Positions 1-4,742 of a stretch of DNA of 5,239 bases are shown piece by piece. The translations under genes and the position numbers were made by a program. Every line of letters begins with the position of its first letter. Positions within the stretch are counted from its first letter, which is position 1. Below the pieces are notes generated by a model. It searched no databases. It was not told the origin of the DNA and was given only the letters and a program-made list of their open reading frames with translations. The stretch covers positions 24,101 to 29,339 of the forward strand of contig DJFN01000102.1 of the NCBI GenBank assembly GCA_002432085.1. The letters run 5' to 3'. The stretch comes from Flavobacteriales bacterium UBA5871. Lineage in GTDB: Bacteria; Bacteroidota; Bacteroidia; Flavobacteriales_D; Crocinitomicaceae.

Positions 1-703
1 TAAGTGTTCCCGCCGTTTCGCAGGTCCAGGTATACCAGATCGAATTGGTTTCGGTGAATACATTCGGGATACAGCTTCCGTTGCTTTCGTACGGGTTGTT
101 TCCCCCGCCGGCGAGGTTGCTCACGCTGACAGGATTCTTGTTGCACAATTCCCCCGCACCGTCACAATCGGCCGTAGCGAGAATAGGAGGCGTAAAGTTA
201 TTGATGCACAGCTGAAAAGTTCCGGACTGCGGATTCGGCGTTCCGACACGGATATGATACGTAGCCCCCGGAACGAGCTGGTCGACGAAGATCTGTGAAT
301 TGGGAATGCCGCCGATGCCATTGGTACAGCCCGAATTCTGCTGAGCAAGCGACGAGCAGCTGCCGTTATACAAAACGATATGTGGCTGGTCCATCGTGGC
401 GCCCCTGACTGCGATGAGCGCATCTGTTCCGATCGCTACGAACGAAAACCAGACGTCTTCATAAGGGCCGGGAGTTGTCCAGCAGGGAGGAATAGGATCG
501 CTGCTCGGTGTGGCGCCGATATTGGTGAATTCATCCTCTGCGGAACAGTAATTGACCAGGTTCAGTAAAGGCGTTGCGGTGGTACAATCGTCGCCTTGGG
601 CCGTAACCCGGAAGGAGAACAGAAACACCAGCAAATGAAGAAATAGGAGGGTATTTGCAGACGCATTCAGTTGTTTCAAAAGAAGAGTAGTTTTGCTTGT
701 CAT
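1..703 (-). CDS. Secreted cysteine-rich beta protein, N-terminal part (probable type IX secretion cargo); 3' end outside window
   Basis: The frame is open from an ATG at 703 to the left edge, giving 234 residues of a longer protein. Residues 1-35 form a signal peptide: a Lys-containing n-region, a hydrophobic core at 19-31 (LLFLHLLVFLFSF) and a signal peptidase I site V-T-A|Q after residue 35, the A-Q junction common in Bacteroidota. The mature part has two similar modules. The first (about 38-170) starts DDC-TTATP, contains EDVWFSF (82-88), IVLYNGSC (109-116) and GATYHIRVGT (146-155), and ends FQLCI. The second starts ADCDGAGELC (178-187) and contains SIWYTWTC (221-228). Paired cysteines and DVWFSF/LYNGSC signatures are typical of PPC-like beta-sandwich modules in large cell-surface or gliding-associated proteins of this phylum. 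A C-terminal sorting domain would be expected but lies outside the window. No Shine-Dalgarno sequence precedes the start. No substrate or enzymatic role can be given. Confidence 0.8.
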   Translation of the reverse strand, partial: MTSKTTLLLKQLNASANTLLFLHLLVFLFSFRVTAQGDDCTTATPLLNLVNYCSAEDEFTNIGATPSSDPIPPCWTTPGPYEDVWFSFVAIGTDALIAVRGATMDQPHIVLYNGSCSSLAQQNSGCTNGIGGIPNSQIFVDQLVPGATYHIRVGTPNPQSGTFQLCINNFTPPILATADCDGAGELCNKNPVSVSNLAGGGNNPYESNGSCIPNVFTETNSIWYTWTCETAGTL

Positions 704-940
704 CTTGTGGGAGAGTCTAACAATCAGCAGGAAAAATACAGCTTTTTTATACGGTTGTACCGGCACTTGGGCGATTGGGTTCGAGAATGTTATGAACGGT
801 ATAAGTTGTTGATTAAATGAACCTCGGATCACAATCGGATAATAGATTTTGATTAGAAAGGCGGAGAGATTCTTAATTGCGACGAAGGATCTTTGACGAA
901 TAAAGGATTCGCCACCGGATTATTCTTTCCGCAGTAGTTC

Positions 941-970
941 TTGTGTAATTGATTTTATTCCCTAATTTTG
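941..970 (+). promoter_or_regulatory. Bacteroidota-type promoter of tRNA-Leu
   Basis: TTG at 941-943 is followed, after a 19-bp spacer, by TAATTTTG at 963-970. This matches the Bacteroidota housekeeping sigma consensus (-33 TTG, -7 TAnnTTTG) exactly. Transcription would start near 976, about 11 nt before the mature tRNA. The stretch 704-940 between this promoter and the divergent secreted-protein gene holds no gene or further clear promoter that I can see. Confidence 0.75.
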
Positions 971-986
971 CAGCCGTCCGACGAAT

Positions 987-1068
987 GCCCGAGTGGCGGA
1001 ACTGGTAGACGCGCTGGATTCAAAATCCTGTTCTTTCGGGAGTGCCGGTTCGATCCCGGCCTCGGGTA
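987..1068 (+). tRNA. tRNA-Leu, anticodon CAA
   Basis: This is an 82-nt class II tRNA with a complete cloverleaf. The acceptor stem is GCCCGAG (987-993) with CTCGGGT (1061-1067), including a G-T first pair; the discriminator base is A1068. The D arm contains the GG of the D loop and TAGAC. The anticodon loop TTCAAAA (1019-1025) carries anticodon CAA at 1021-1023, which reads the UUG codon. The anticodon stem CTGGA/TCCTG has one T-T mismatch. A short variable arm at about 1031-1043 (TCT-TTCG-GGA) is followed by a perfect T stem GCCGG/CCGGC around TTCGATC. The 3' CCA is not encoded (ACTA follows), so it must be added enzymatically. The long variable arm and A73 are leucine identity features. Confidence 0.96.
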
Positions 1069-1070
1069 CT

Positions 1071-1108
1071 AACAAAAAAGCTGATGTGCAAGCATCGGCT
1101 TTTTTGTT
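1071..1108 (+). terminator. Intrinsic terminator of tRNA-Leu
   Basis: Two 16-nt arms (1071-1086 and 1093-1108) pair around a 6-nt loop (TGCAAG, 1087-1092), with a single T-G wobble. The right arm contains a run of six T and the left arm the matching run of six A, so it can work in both directions. It begins three bases after the tRNA discriminator. Confidence 0.85.
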
Positions 1109-1111
1109 GCT

Positions 1112-1187
1112 CTCAGTTCTCGCACTCACACTCGCTCTTCATGTTTGGTCGTATCAGCTTTTTTGCAGTGTGAGCGTGAGATCTGAG
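1112..1187. repeat. Imperfect inverted repeat of GTGTGAG-rich sequence
   Basis: The reverse complement of 1112-1133 matches 1166-1187 at 18 of 22 positions, with a 32-bp spacer. The arms are low-complexity GAGTGTGAG-type sequence. As RNA they could form a long hairpin just after the tRNA terminator. The right arm overlaps the 39-bp dispersed repeat at 1155-1193, so the inverted repeat may simply be two members of one intergenic repeat family in opposite orientation. Confidence 0.6.
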
Positions 1188-1193
1188 TGTGAG
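1155..1193 (+). repeat. 39-bp dispersed repeat, copy A
   Basis: The first 20 bases (1155-1174, from CAGCTTTTTT to GTGTGAG) are identical to 4573-4592. The next 19 bases match 14 of 19 positions, giving 34/39 in total in the same orientation. Both copies are intergenic and outside any likely reading frame. The similarity stops abruptly on the left and fades on the right. Confidence 0.75.
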
Positions 1194-1310
1194 AATTGGT
1201 CTGCTTATAACAAAGTACTGACAGAGATTTTTGATCAAGGTTTAAGTAATAGTTCCTTAAAGAAATGTATCTTTGCTACTCAAGTGAACGCTTCCAGTTC
1301 ATAAGAAGTT

Positions 1311-1348
1311 AAAAGCTCTGATTTCGGTCAGGGCTTTTTTCTTTTTTT
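1311..1348 (+). terminator. Second intrinsic terminator, no obvious gene ahead of it
   Basis: An 11-bp stem (1311-1321 with 1328-1338, one T-G wobble) closes a TTTCGG loop. The T-rich tract continues to 1348, interrupted by one C. The shape is that of a factor-independent terminator on the plus strand. Immediately upstream there is no recognisable gene apart from the tRNA, which already has its own terminator. It may end a small RNA, be a relic of a lost gene, or insulate the cassette from upstream transcription. Confidence 0.7.
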
Positions 1349-1478
1349 ACAATTAATTAATCGTTTGATTAAATGCACCCGATAATCGTTCAAAGGCTTT
1401 GTGAATATGAGAAATTTCAACAATTACGGGTAAGTCTGCTTCTACAGTATATGAAGATCAAGAAATGCTAAAAGCAGC

Positions 1479-1486
1479 TATATTTG
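1479..1486 (+). promoter_or_regulatory. Candidate -7 box for the phosphatase-kinase operon
   Basis: TATATTTG fits the TAnnTTTG consensus exactly and is the closest such box to the operon. However, no TTG lies at the expected 19-21 bp upstream. The box also ends only 8 nt before the ATG at 1495, so the transcript would be almost leaderless. In AT-rich sequence a chance match is quite possible. Confidence 0.3.
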
Positions 1487-1494
1487 TGTGACTA

Positions 1495-2184
1495 ATGAGT
1501 ACATATGTAATTTCCGATATACATGGATGTAATAGTTCTTTCAAGCAAGCACTAAAAAGCATACAATTCAAAAAAACTGATAAACTAATCTTATTAGGAG
1601 ATTTAATTGATAGAGGTGCGGATAGTAAAGGAGTGTTAGATACAGTATTGTTGCTTATTGAGCACGGGTTCGATGTGGAGTGCATAATGGGAAACCATGA
1701 GAAAATGTTTCTTGATTCATTCGAGGACATTACAGCGAAAGTCAATTGGATGAAAAATGGAGGAAAAGAAACCCTTAAGAGTTTTCTTACTTCTGACATT
1801 ACAAGAATACCCGACAAATATATTTCATTCATCAGAAGTTTTAACACTTACATGATTATTGATAAATATATATTAGTTCATGCAGGATTAGATATGACTA
1901 AAGACGACCCGCTTGACGATGAATTTTCTTTACTATGGCTAAGGGACTGGGAAAAGGTATATAATAAAAGTTGGTTGGGTGATCGCATAGTGATTCATGG
2001 TCACACACCGACCAAGGAAAGTGAAATAATTTCACGATTTGAAGGAAATAAAGATGTTCTCTGCATAGATAATGGGGTGTTTATTGAAGATCGGCAAGAA
2101 TTTGGAGCAATTTGCGTACTTAATCTTGACGACTTTAGTCTTTATTTCGAACATAGAAAATACAAGCTTAATGAACATAGTTAG
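1495..2184 (+). CDS. PPP-family serine/threonine metallophosphatase
   Basis: A 229-residue protein with the full signature of the calcineurin-like PPP branch (lambda phosphatase, PrpA/PrpB and ApaH relatives). It shows SDIHG at 7-11, GDLIDRG at 35-41, GNHE at 66-69, LVHAG at 127-131 and HGHTP at 168-172, then IDNG at 191-194. Predicted ligands of the two metal ions are D8, H10, D36, N67, H129 and H170, with R40 and H68 in the phosphate-binding and acid roles known for this family. Length and motif spacing fit a complete cytoplasmic enzyme with no signal peptide or membrane segment. The likely reaction is hydrolysis of phosphoserine or phosphothreonine; a dinucleotide polyphosphate substrate cannot be excluded from sequence alone. 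The ATG at 1495 places the first motif at residue 7, as usual. The gene is AT-rich and overlaps the kinase gene by 14 bp, which makes the kinase or its targets the most plausible substrate (inference). Confidence 0.92.
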   Translation: MSTYVISDIHGCNSSFKQALKSIQFKKTDKLILLGDLIDRGADSKGVLDTVLLLIEHGFDVECIMGNHEKMFLDSFEDITAKVNWMKNGGKETLKSFLTSDITRIPDKYISFIRSFNTYMIIDKYILVHAGLDMTKDDPLDDEFSLLWLRDWEKVYNKSWLGDRIVIHGHTPTKESEIISRFEGNKDVLCIDNGVFIEDRQEFGAICVLNLDDFSLYFEHRKYKLNEHS

Positions 2185-3484
2185 TGTAATTGAAGAAATT
2201 CATCAAGGTGGATTTGGTATTATACACAAGGTAGAATTAGATAATGGTCTGATTGCAGCCAGAAAGACTTTCAAGCTAGCATTAGCAAATAAAATTTCAC
2301 AGGAAGATACTATAAAATTAAAAAGACGATTTTCGCGTGAAGTAAAAATTCAAGAACGATTACCTTCTGATTTATTTATTCCAATACTCCATTCTTCATT
2401 GGATGAAGATGAGCCATGGTTCATAATGCCTTTAGCTGATTCATCATATGTGGAAGAAATCCAACGGGCCAAGCTAGCGTCAACAATGCCTGTTGGATTA
2501 GCTGATATACTTAACTCATTAGAGCATCTACATACTTTGGGATATGTACATAGAGATTTAAAACCTGGCAACGTATTATTCCATGATGGACGATGGAAGC
2601 TGGCTGATTTAGGGCTTATTACTTCTGATGAAGCGCTTACTTCATCTTTTCAAACATCAGAAGGATTTGCTGCTGGTTCCAGAGATTACATGGCTCCTGA
2701 ACAGGTTACAAATTTTAGTGGGGTAACTCATCATGCAGATATCTATTCTTTTGGCGCCATTTTACATGATATTTTCAATGGTCAACCAAGAGTACCATTT
2801 AAAAAATTAACATCATCAGGGAGTATTGGCTGGATAATTGAAAAATGTACAGATGAAAAAATTAATAGACGATTTAACGACGTTAAAACGTTAAGAGATG
2901 TTCTTTTATCACAGTTATCTAAAGAAAATCTATCGATCAAAATAAATAAAGACACAGCTGAATGGATAAAAAAGATTAAAGATGTTGATAATTGGGGTTT
3001 TGAAGATTTAGATTCCCTTGTAATGTATTTGGAAGTTTCTAGTGACTCACATGGAATTATCTTCATGGAAATGACTTCTGATTTTATTGAAAAAACTGCA
3101 AGTATCGACCGTGGACTGTGGAAACAATTAGTTTTAATTTATTTTGATTGGGTTTATAATAAAAGTTTTCCTTTTGATTATTGTGATGTTGTTGTAGGAC
3201 ATTTATATAAAGCTTTTGCGATTACTACAGACTTGGAAATAAAAGCACGTGCTGCGTTGACTGCGGCCGAATTGGGAAGGTCGCATAATAGATGGTATGT
3301 AATGCAAAGAGTTATTAGAATGTGTTCTCCCGAAATATCTGAAAATCTTGCTAACAGATTAAATATTGAAATCCATGTTGATGGAAATCAAGCAAAAGAA
3401 AATCTCCGAATTTGCGCAATTAGAATTAACCTTTCTGTCAATAGTTATCACCCTGAAATCATTAAAGCAATTCAAGCAATGTAG
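2171..3484 (+). CDS. Hanks-type Ser/Thr protein kinase with unrecognised C-terminal region
   Basis: A 437-residue protein. The kinase domain (about 3-245) has all catalytic landmarks: glycine loop QGGFG at 12-16, ATP lysine K32 (AARK), helix-C glutamate E57, HRDLKPGN at 127-134 with catalytic D129, metal-binding DLG at 146-148 (the DFG variant common in bacteria), a Ser/Thr-rich activation loop at 151-170, GSRDYMAPE at 169-177, HADIYSFG at 188-195 and an arginine near 233. The first glycine of G-x-G-x-x-G is histidine (H11). It should therefore be active. Residues 250-437 have no hydrophobic membrane span and no PASTA, TPR or WD pattern that I recognise; they look mostly helical. The frame stays open upstream to 2072, but ATG 2171 is chosen because it begins just before the kinase fold and overlaps the phosphatase stop, suggesting translational coupling. 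Substrates are unknown. The gene is AT-rich with many TTA, AGA and AAT codons, unlike its flanks. Confidence 0.92.
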   Translation: MNIVSVIEEIHQGGFGIIHKVELDNGLIAARKTFKLALANKISQEDTIKLKRRFSREVKIQERLPSDLFIPILHSSLDEDEPWFIMPLADSSYVEEIQRAKLASTMPVGLADILNSLEHLHTLGYVHRDLKPGNVLFHDGRWKLADLGLITSDEALTSSFQTSEGFAAGSRDYMAPEQVTNFSGVTHHADIYSFGAILHDIFNGQPRVPFKKLTSSGSIGWIIEKCTDEKINRRFNDVKTLRDVLLSQLSKENLSIKINKDTAEWIKKIKDVDNWGFEDLDSLVMYLEVSSDSHGIIFMEMTSDFIEKTASIDRGLWKQLVLIYFDWVYNKSFPFDYCDVVVGHLYKAFAITTDLEIKARAALTAAELGRSHNRWYVMQRVIRMCSPEISENLANRLNIEIHVDGNQAKENLRICAIRINLSVNSYHPEIIKAIQAM

Positions 3485-3525
3485 CGAAGCTTCAAGTTCA
3501 GTGGGGGCTGAGGGAACCTCCGGAA

Positions 3526-3879
3526 TTACTTATCCATCAACTCAATCCACTCTTTAATAACCGCTTGAAGAGCGTTTCGTTTTTCCTCTACCTCGGCCAT
3601 ACTCTTAAACATTGCATATGCTTTCCCTTTCGGCGCCGGCTCAAGCACTTCTCCGATCGTTAGCCCTTCTGCCTGATGGAAAACGAGCGCTGCCGCATCT
3701 TTCACCCGCGGACTGAACGTGGCGATATCGCCTTTGTAATAAAAGCTCGGGCCGCCCCATTTCACGTCTTCGGTGATGTCAGGATGTACGCTCATAATCG
3801 TCTCGCGCAGTGCTTCCATTTCTTTCTTCAACGGATGATCCAGCTTTGCCAGGAAGTCATCCACTTTTTTTGTGCTCAT
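3526..3879 (-). CDS. DUF1801 (YdhG-like) domain protein
   Basis: A complete 117-residue cytoplasmic protein that fits the DUF1801/YdhG-like family across nearly its whole length. It has an amphipathic N-terminal helix (VDDFLAKLDHPLKKEMEALRE), the conserved core EDVKWGGPSFYYKG at 37-50, a strand IATFSPRVKDAAALVFHQ at 52-69 and a C-terminal helical segment with the charged run EVEEKRNAL. The molecular role of the family is mostly unknown. The Bacillus subtilis member YdhG has been described as a frataxin-like iron chaperone, but that cannot be carried over here on this evidence. The start ATG at 3879 is followed directly by the family's usual beginning. It lies 76 bp downstream of the Crp/Fnr gene on the same strand, so the two may be co-transcribed. 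It converges on the kinase gene with 41 bp between stop codons and no clear terminator there. Confidence 0.88.
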   Translation of the reverse strand: MSTKKVDDFLAKLDHPLKKEMEALRETIMSVHPDITEDVKWGGPSFYYKGDIATFSPRVKDAAALVFHQAEGLTIGEVLEPAPKGKAYAMFKSMAEVEEKRNALQAVIKEWIELMDK

Positions 3880-3955
3880 TTTTTCCGGTTTTAGTTAAAG
3901 CAAAATTCGAAAGTCGGGGCCGGGGAAAAAATGACAAATGTTGAGAAACGGAGAA

Positions 3956-4531
3956 TTAATTCCCGCTGATGATCCGGCTCAGCTGCGTAGGTGTGATGCC
4001 AAGGTAAGAAGCGATGTGGTATTTTTTCAGGCGGGGCAGAAGCTGTTCGTGCGATACGAGGAACTGCTGGTAGCGCGTGGTGGCCGTATCGGAGCGAAAG
4101 GCAATTTCCAGCGGTTCTTTCTCGAGTATCCAATGCTTTTCGAGATAGCTGATGTAAAATAAAGCGAGATCGTGGTGCGTCTCGGCGAGCTTTCGGAACG
4201 CTGCAAAATCGTATTCGAGCACAACGGTATCTTCAATAAAAGCGATGGTAAACTGGCTCGGCGTTCCCGTCATGGTCGCTGCGACAGACGCCGCGAACCG
4301 GTTTTCAGGGAAAAAGTACTTGATGATCACCTCGCCTTCGGGCGGAAAATAGGACTGATAAGCCAATCCGCGACAAATAAACGCAAACTTGCGCGGCACT
4401 TCGCCTTCTGTGACAAACTGTTCTCCTTTGCGGTAAGTTTTCTCCTTGAGCAAATCCGACCAGGCCTGTTCCGACTCGGGTGAGATCGGATAGTAGCTGC
4501 GGACGAGATCGAAAAACCGTGCTTTGTTCAT
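3956..4531 (-). CDS. Crp/Fnr-family transcriptional regulator
   Basis: A 191-residue DNA-binding regulator of the short Crp/Fnr type that is abundant in Bacteroidota. The N-terminal beta-roll (about 25-115) shows KTYRKGEQFVTEGEVPRKFAFICRGL-type sequence at 31-56 and FFPENRF at 73-79. The dimerisation helix follows at about 117-137 (LALFYISYLEKHW), and the C-terminal helix-turn-helix is YHIASYLGITPTQLSRI at 171-187. I see no Arg-x-Ser cAMP motif and no N-terminal cysteine cluster for an Fe-S centre, so the effector is unknown. The frame is open up to 4630, but ATG 4531 (MNKARFFDLV) fits the family length of about 190, and the extra 33 residues would be encoded by the 39-bp repeat and its surroundings. 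It probably controls neighbouring genes, possibly the DUF1801 gene 76 bp downstream (inference). No operator palindrome was found. Confidence 0.9.
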   Translation of the reverse strand: MNKARFFDLVRSYYPISPESEQAWSDLLKEKTYRKGEQFVTEGEVPRKFAFICRGLAYQSYFPPEGEVIIKYFFPENRFAASVAATMTGTPSQFTIAFIEDTVVLEYDFAAFRKLAETHHDLALFYISYLEKHWILEKEPLEIAFRSDTATTRYQQFLVSHEQLLPRLKKYHIASYLGITPTQLSRIISGN

Positions 4532-4572
4532 CGTGCCGACTAAGCTACGAATTATTGCTTTCCACTTCAGAA

Positions 4573-4611
4573 CAGCTTTTTTGCAGTGTGAGTTTGAGAT
4601 TTGAGCATGAG
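4573..4611 (+). repeat. 39-bp dispersed repeat, copy B
   Basis: This copy matches 1155-1193 at 34 of 39 positions, with the first 20 identical and the same orientation. It lies 41 bp upstream of the Crp/Fnr start codon, so it would be transcribed in that gene's leader if the promoter is further upstream. With copy A it brackets about 3.4 kb containing the cassette, the DUF1801 gene and the regulator. Confidence 0.75.
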
Positions 4612-4687
4612 TAGTATATTGATCAACCACCTACTTTTCAATTACTTAACCGTACTTCTACGCATGAAAAATTCCGTATTTGTACGC

Positions 4688-4718
4688 TTGCGGGTTGTTA
4701 GTTTCGAGTCTACTTTTG
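4688..4718 (+). promoter_or_regulatory. Bacteroidota-type promoter of the right-hand gene
   Basis: TTG at 4688-4690, a 20-bp spacer and TACTTTTG at 4711-4718 fit the TTG / TAnnTTTG consensus. Transcription would start near 4724, leaving a leader of about 19 nt before the ATG at 4743. No convincing counterpart was found on the minus strand for the Crp/Fnr gene. Confidence 0.65.
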
Positions 4719-4742
4719 CAGTCTAACATTAAACTATTCACA

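Larger units (their letters stand above)
1194..1494. other. Gene-free AT-rich stretch, left shoulder of the phosphatase-kinase islet
   Basis: No coding region is supported here; an open frame through 1304 begins inside the tRNA and resembles nothing. Composition turns AT-rich from about 1195, like the following two genes and unlike the flanks. The stretch holds a TATCTTTG box at 1268-1275, a terminator-like hairpin at 1311-1348, a small inverted repeat TTAATC-GTTT-GATTAA at 1357-1372, and a TATATTTG box at 1479-1486. No integrase fragment or tRNA 3'-end duplication was found. Confidence 0.5.
1195..3500. mobile_element. Putative horizontally acquired AT-rich islet carrying the phosphatase-kinase pair
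   Basis: By eye this block is markedly richer in A and T than the roughly balanced sequence on both sides (1-1100 and 3526-5239), and the change is abrupt near the kinase stop codon. It lies downstream of a tRNA gene and has an accessory-type gene pair between ordinary chromosomal genes. No transposase, integrase, terminal inverted repeat or duplicated tRNA end is visible, so the mechanism of entry is unknown and the edges are approximate. A short near-repeat GCTTCnAGTTCA (1290-1301 and 3489-3500, 11/12) sits close to both edges. Confidence 0.45.

Noticed and set aside
1044..1068. tRNA 3' end as an integration site
   Set aside because: I searched by eye for a second copy of the T arm and acceptor sequence in the rest of the window and found none.
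993..1304. Open frame of 103 codons starting MAELVDALDSKSC on the plus strand
   Set aside because: Its first third is the tRNA-Leu read as protein, a common annotation artefact, and the rest crosses a terminator and repeats.
811..1379. GATTAAATGnACC at 811-823 and 1367-1379 (12/13) as a possible attachment pair around the tRNA
   Set aside because: Short, AT-rich, with no further similarity on either side and no integrase; chance is the simpler explanation.
1458..1847. Minus-strand open frame of 129 codons opposite the phosphatase
   Set aside because: It is the shadow of the phosphatase, whose motifs on the plus strand are complete; the antisense product has no recognisable features.
2072..2170. 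33-codon upstream extension of the kinase frame
   Set aside because: It overlaps the phosphatase out of frame, and the kinase fold begins right after the ATG at 2171.
3510..3520. Small hairpin GAGG-GAA-CCTC between the convergent kinase and DUF1801 genes as a terminator
   Set aside because: The stem is only 4 bp and has no T-tract on either strand.
4532..4630. 33-codon upstream extension of the Crp/Fnr regulator
   Set aside because: It is encoded by the 39-bp repeat and intergenic sequence and exceeds the usual family length; ATG 4531 fits better.
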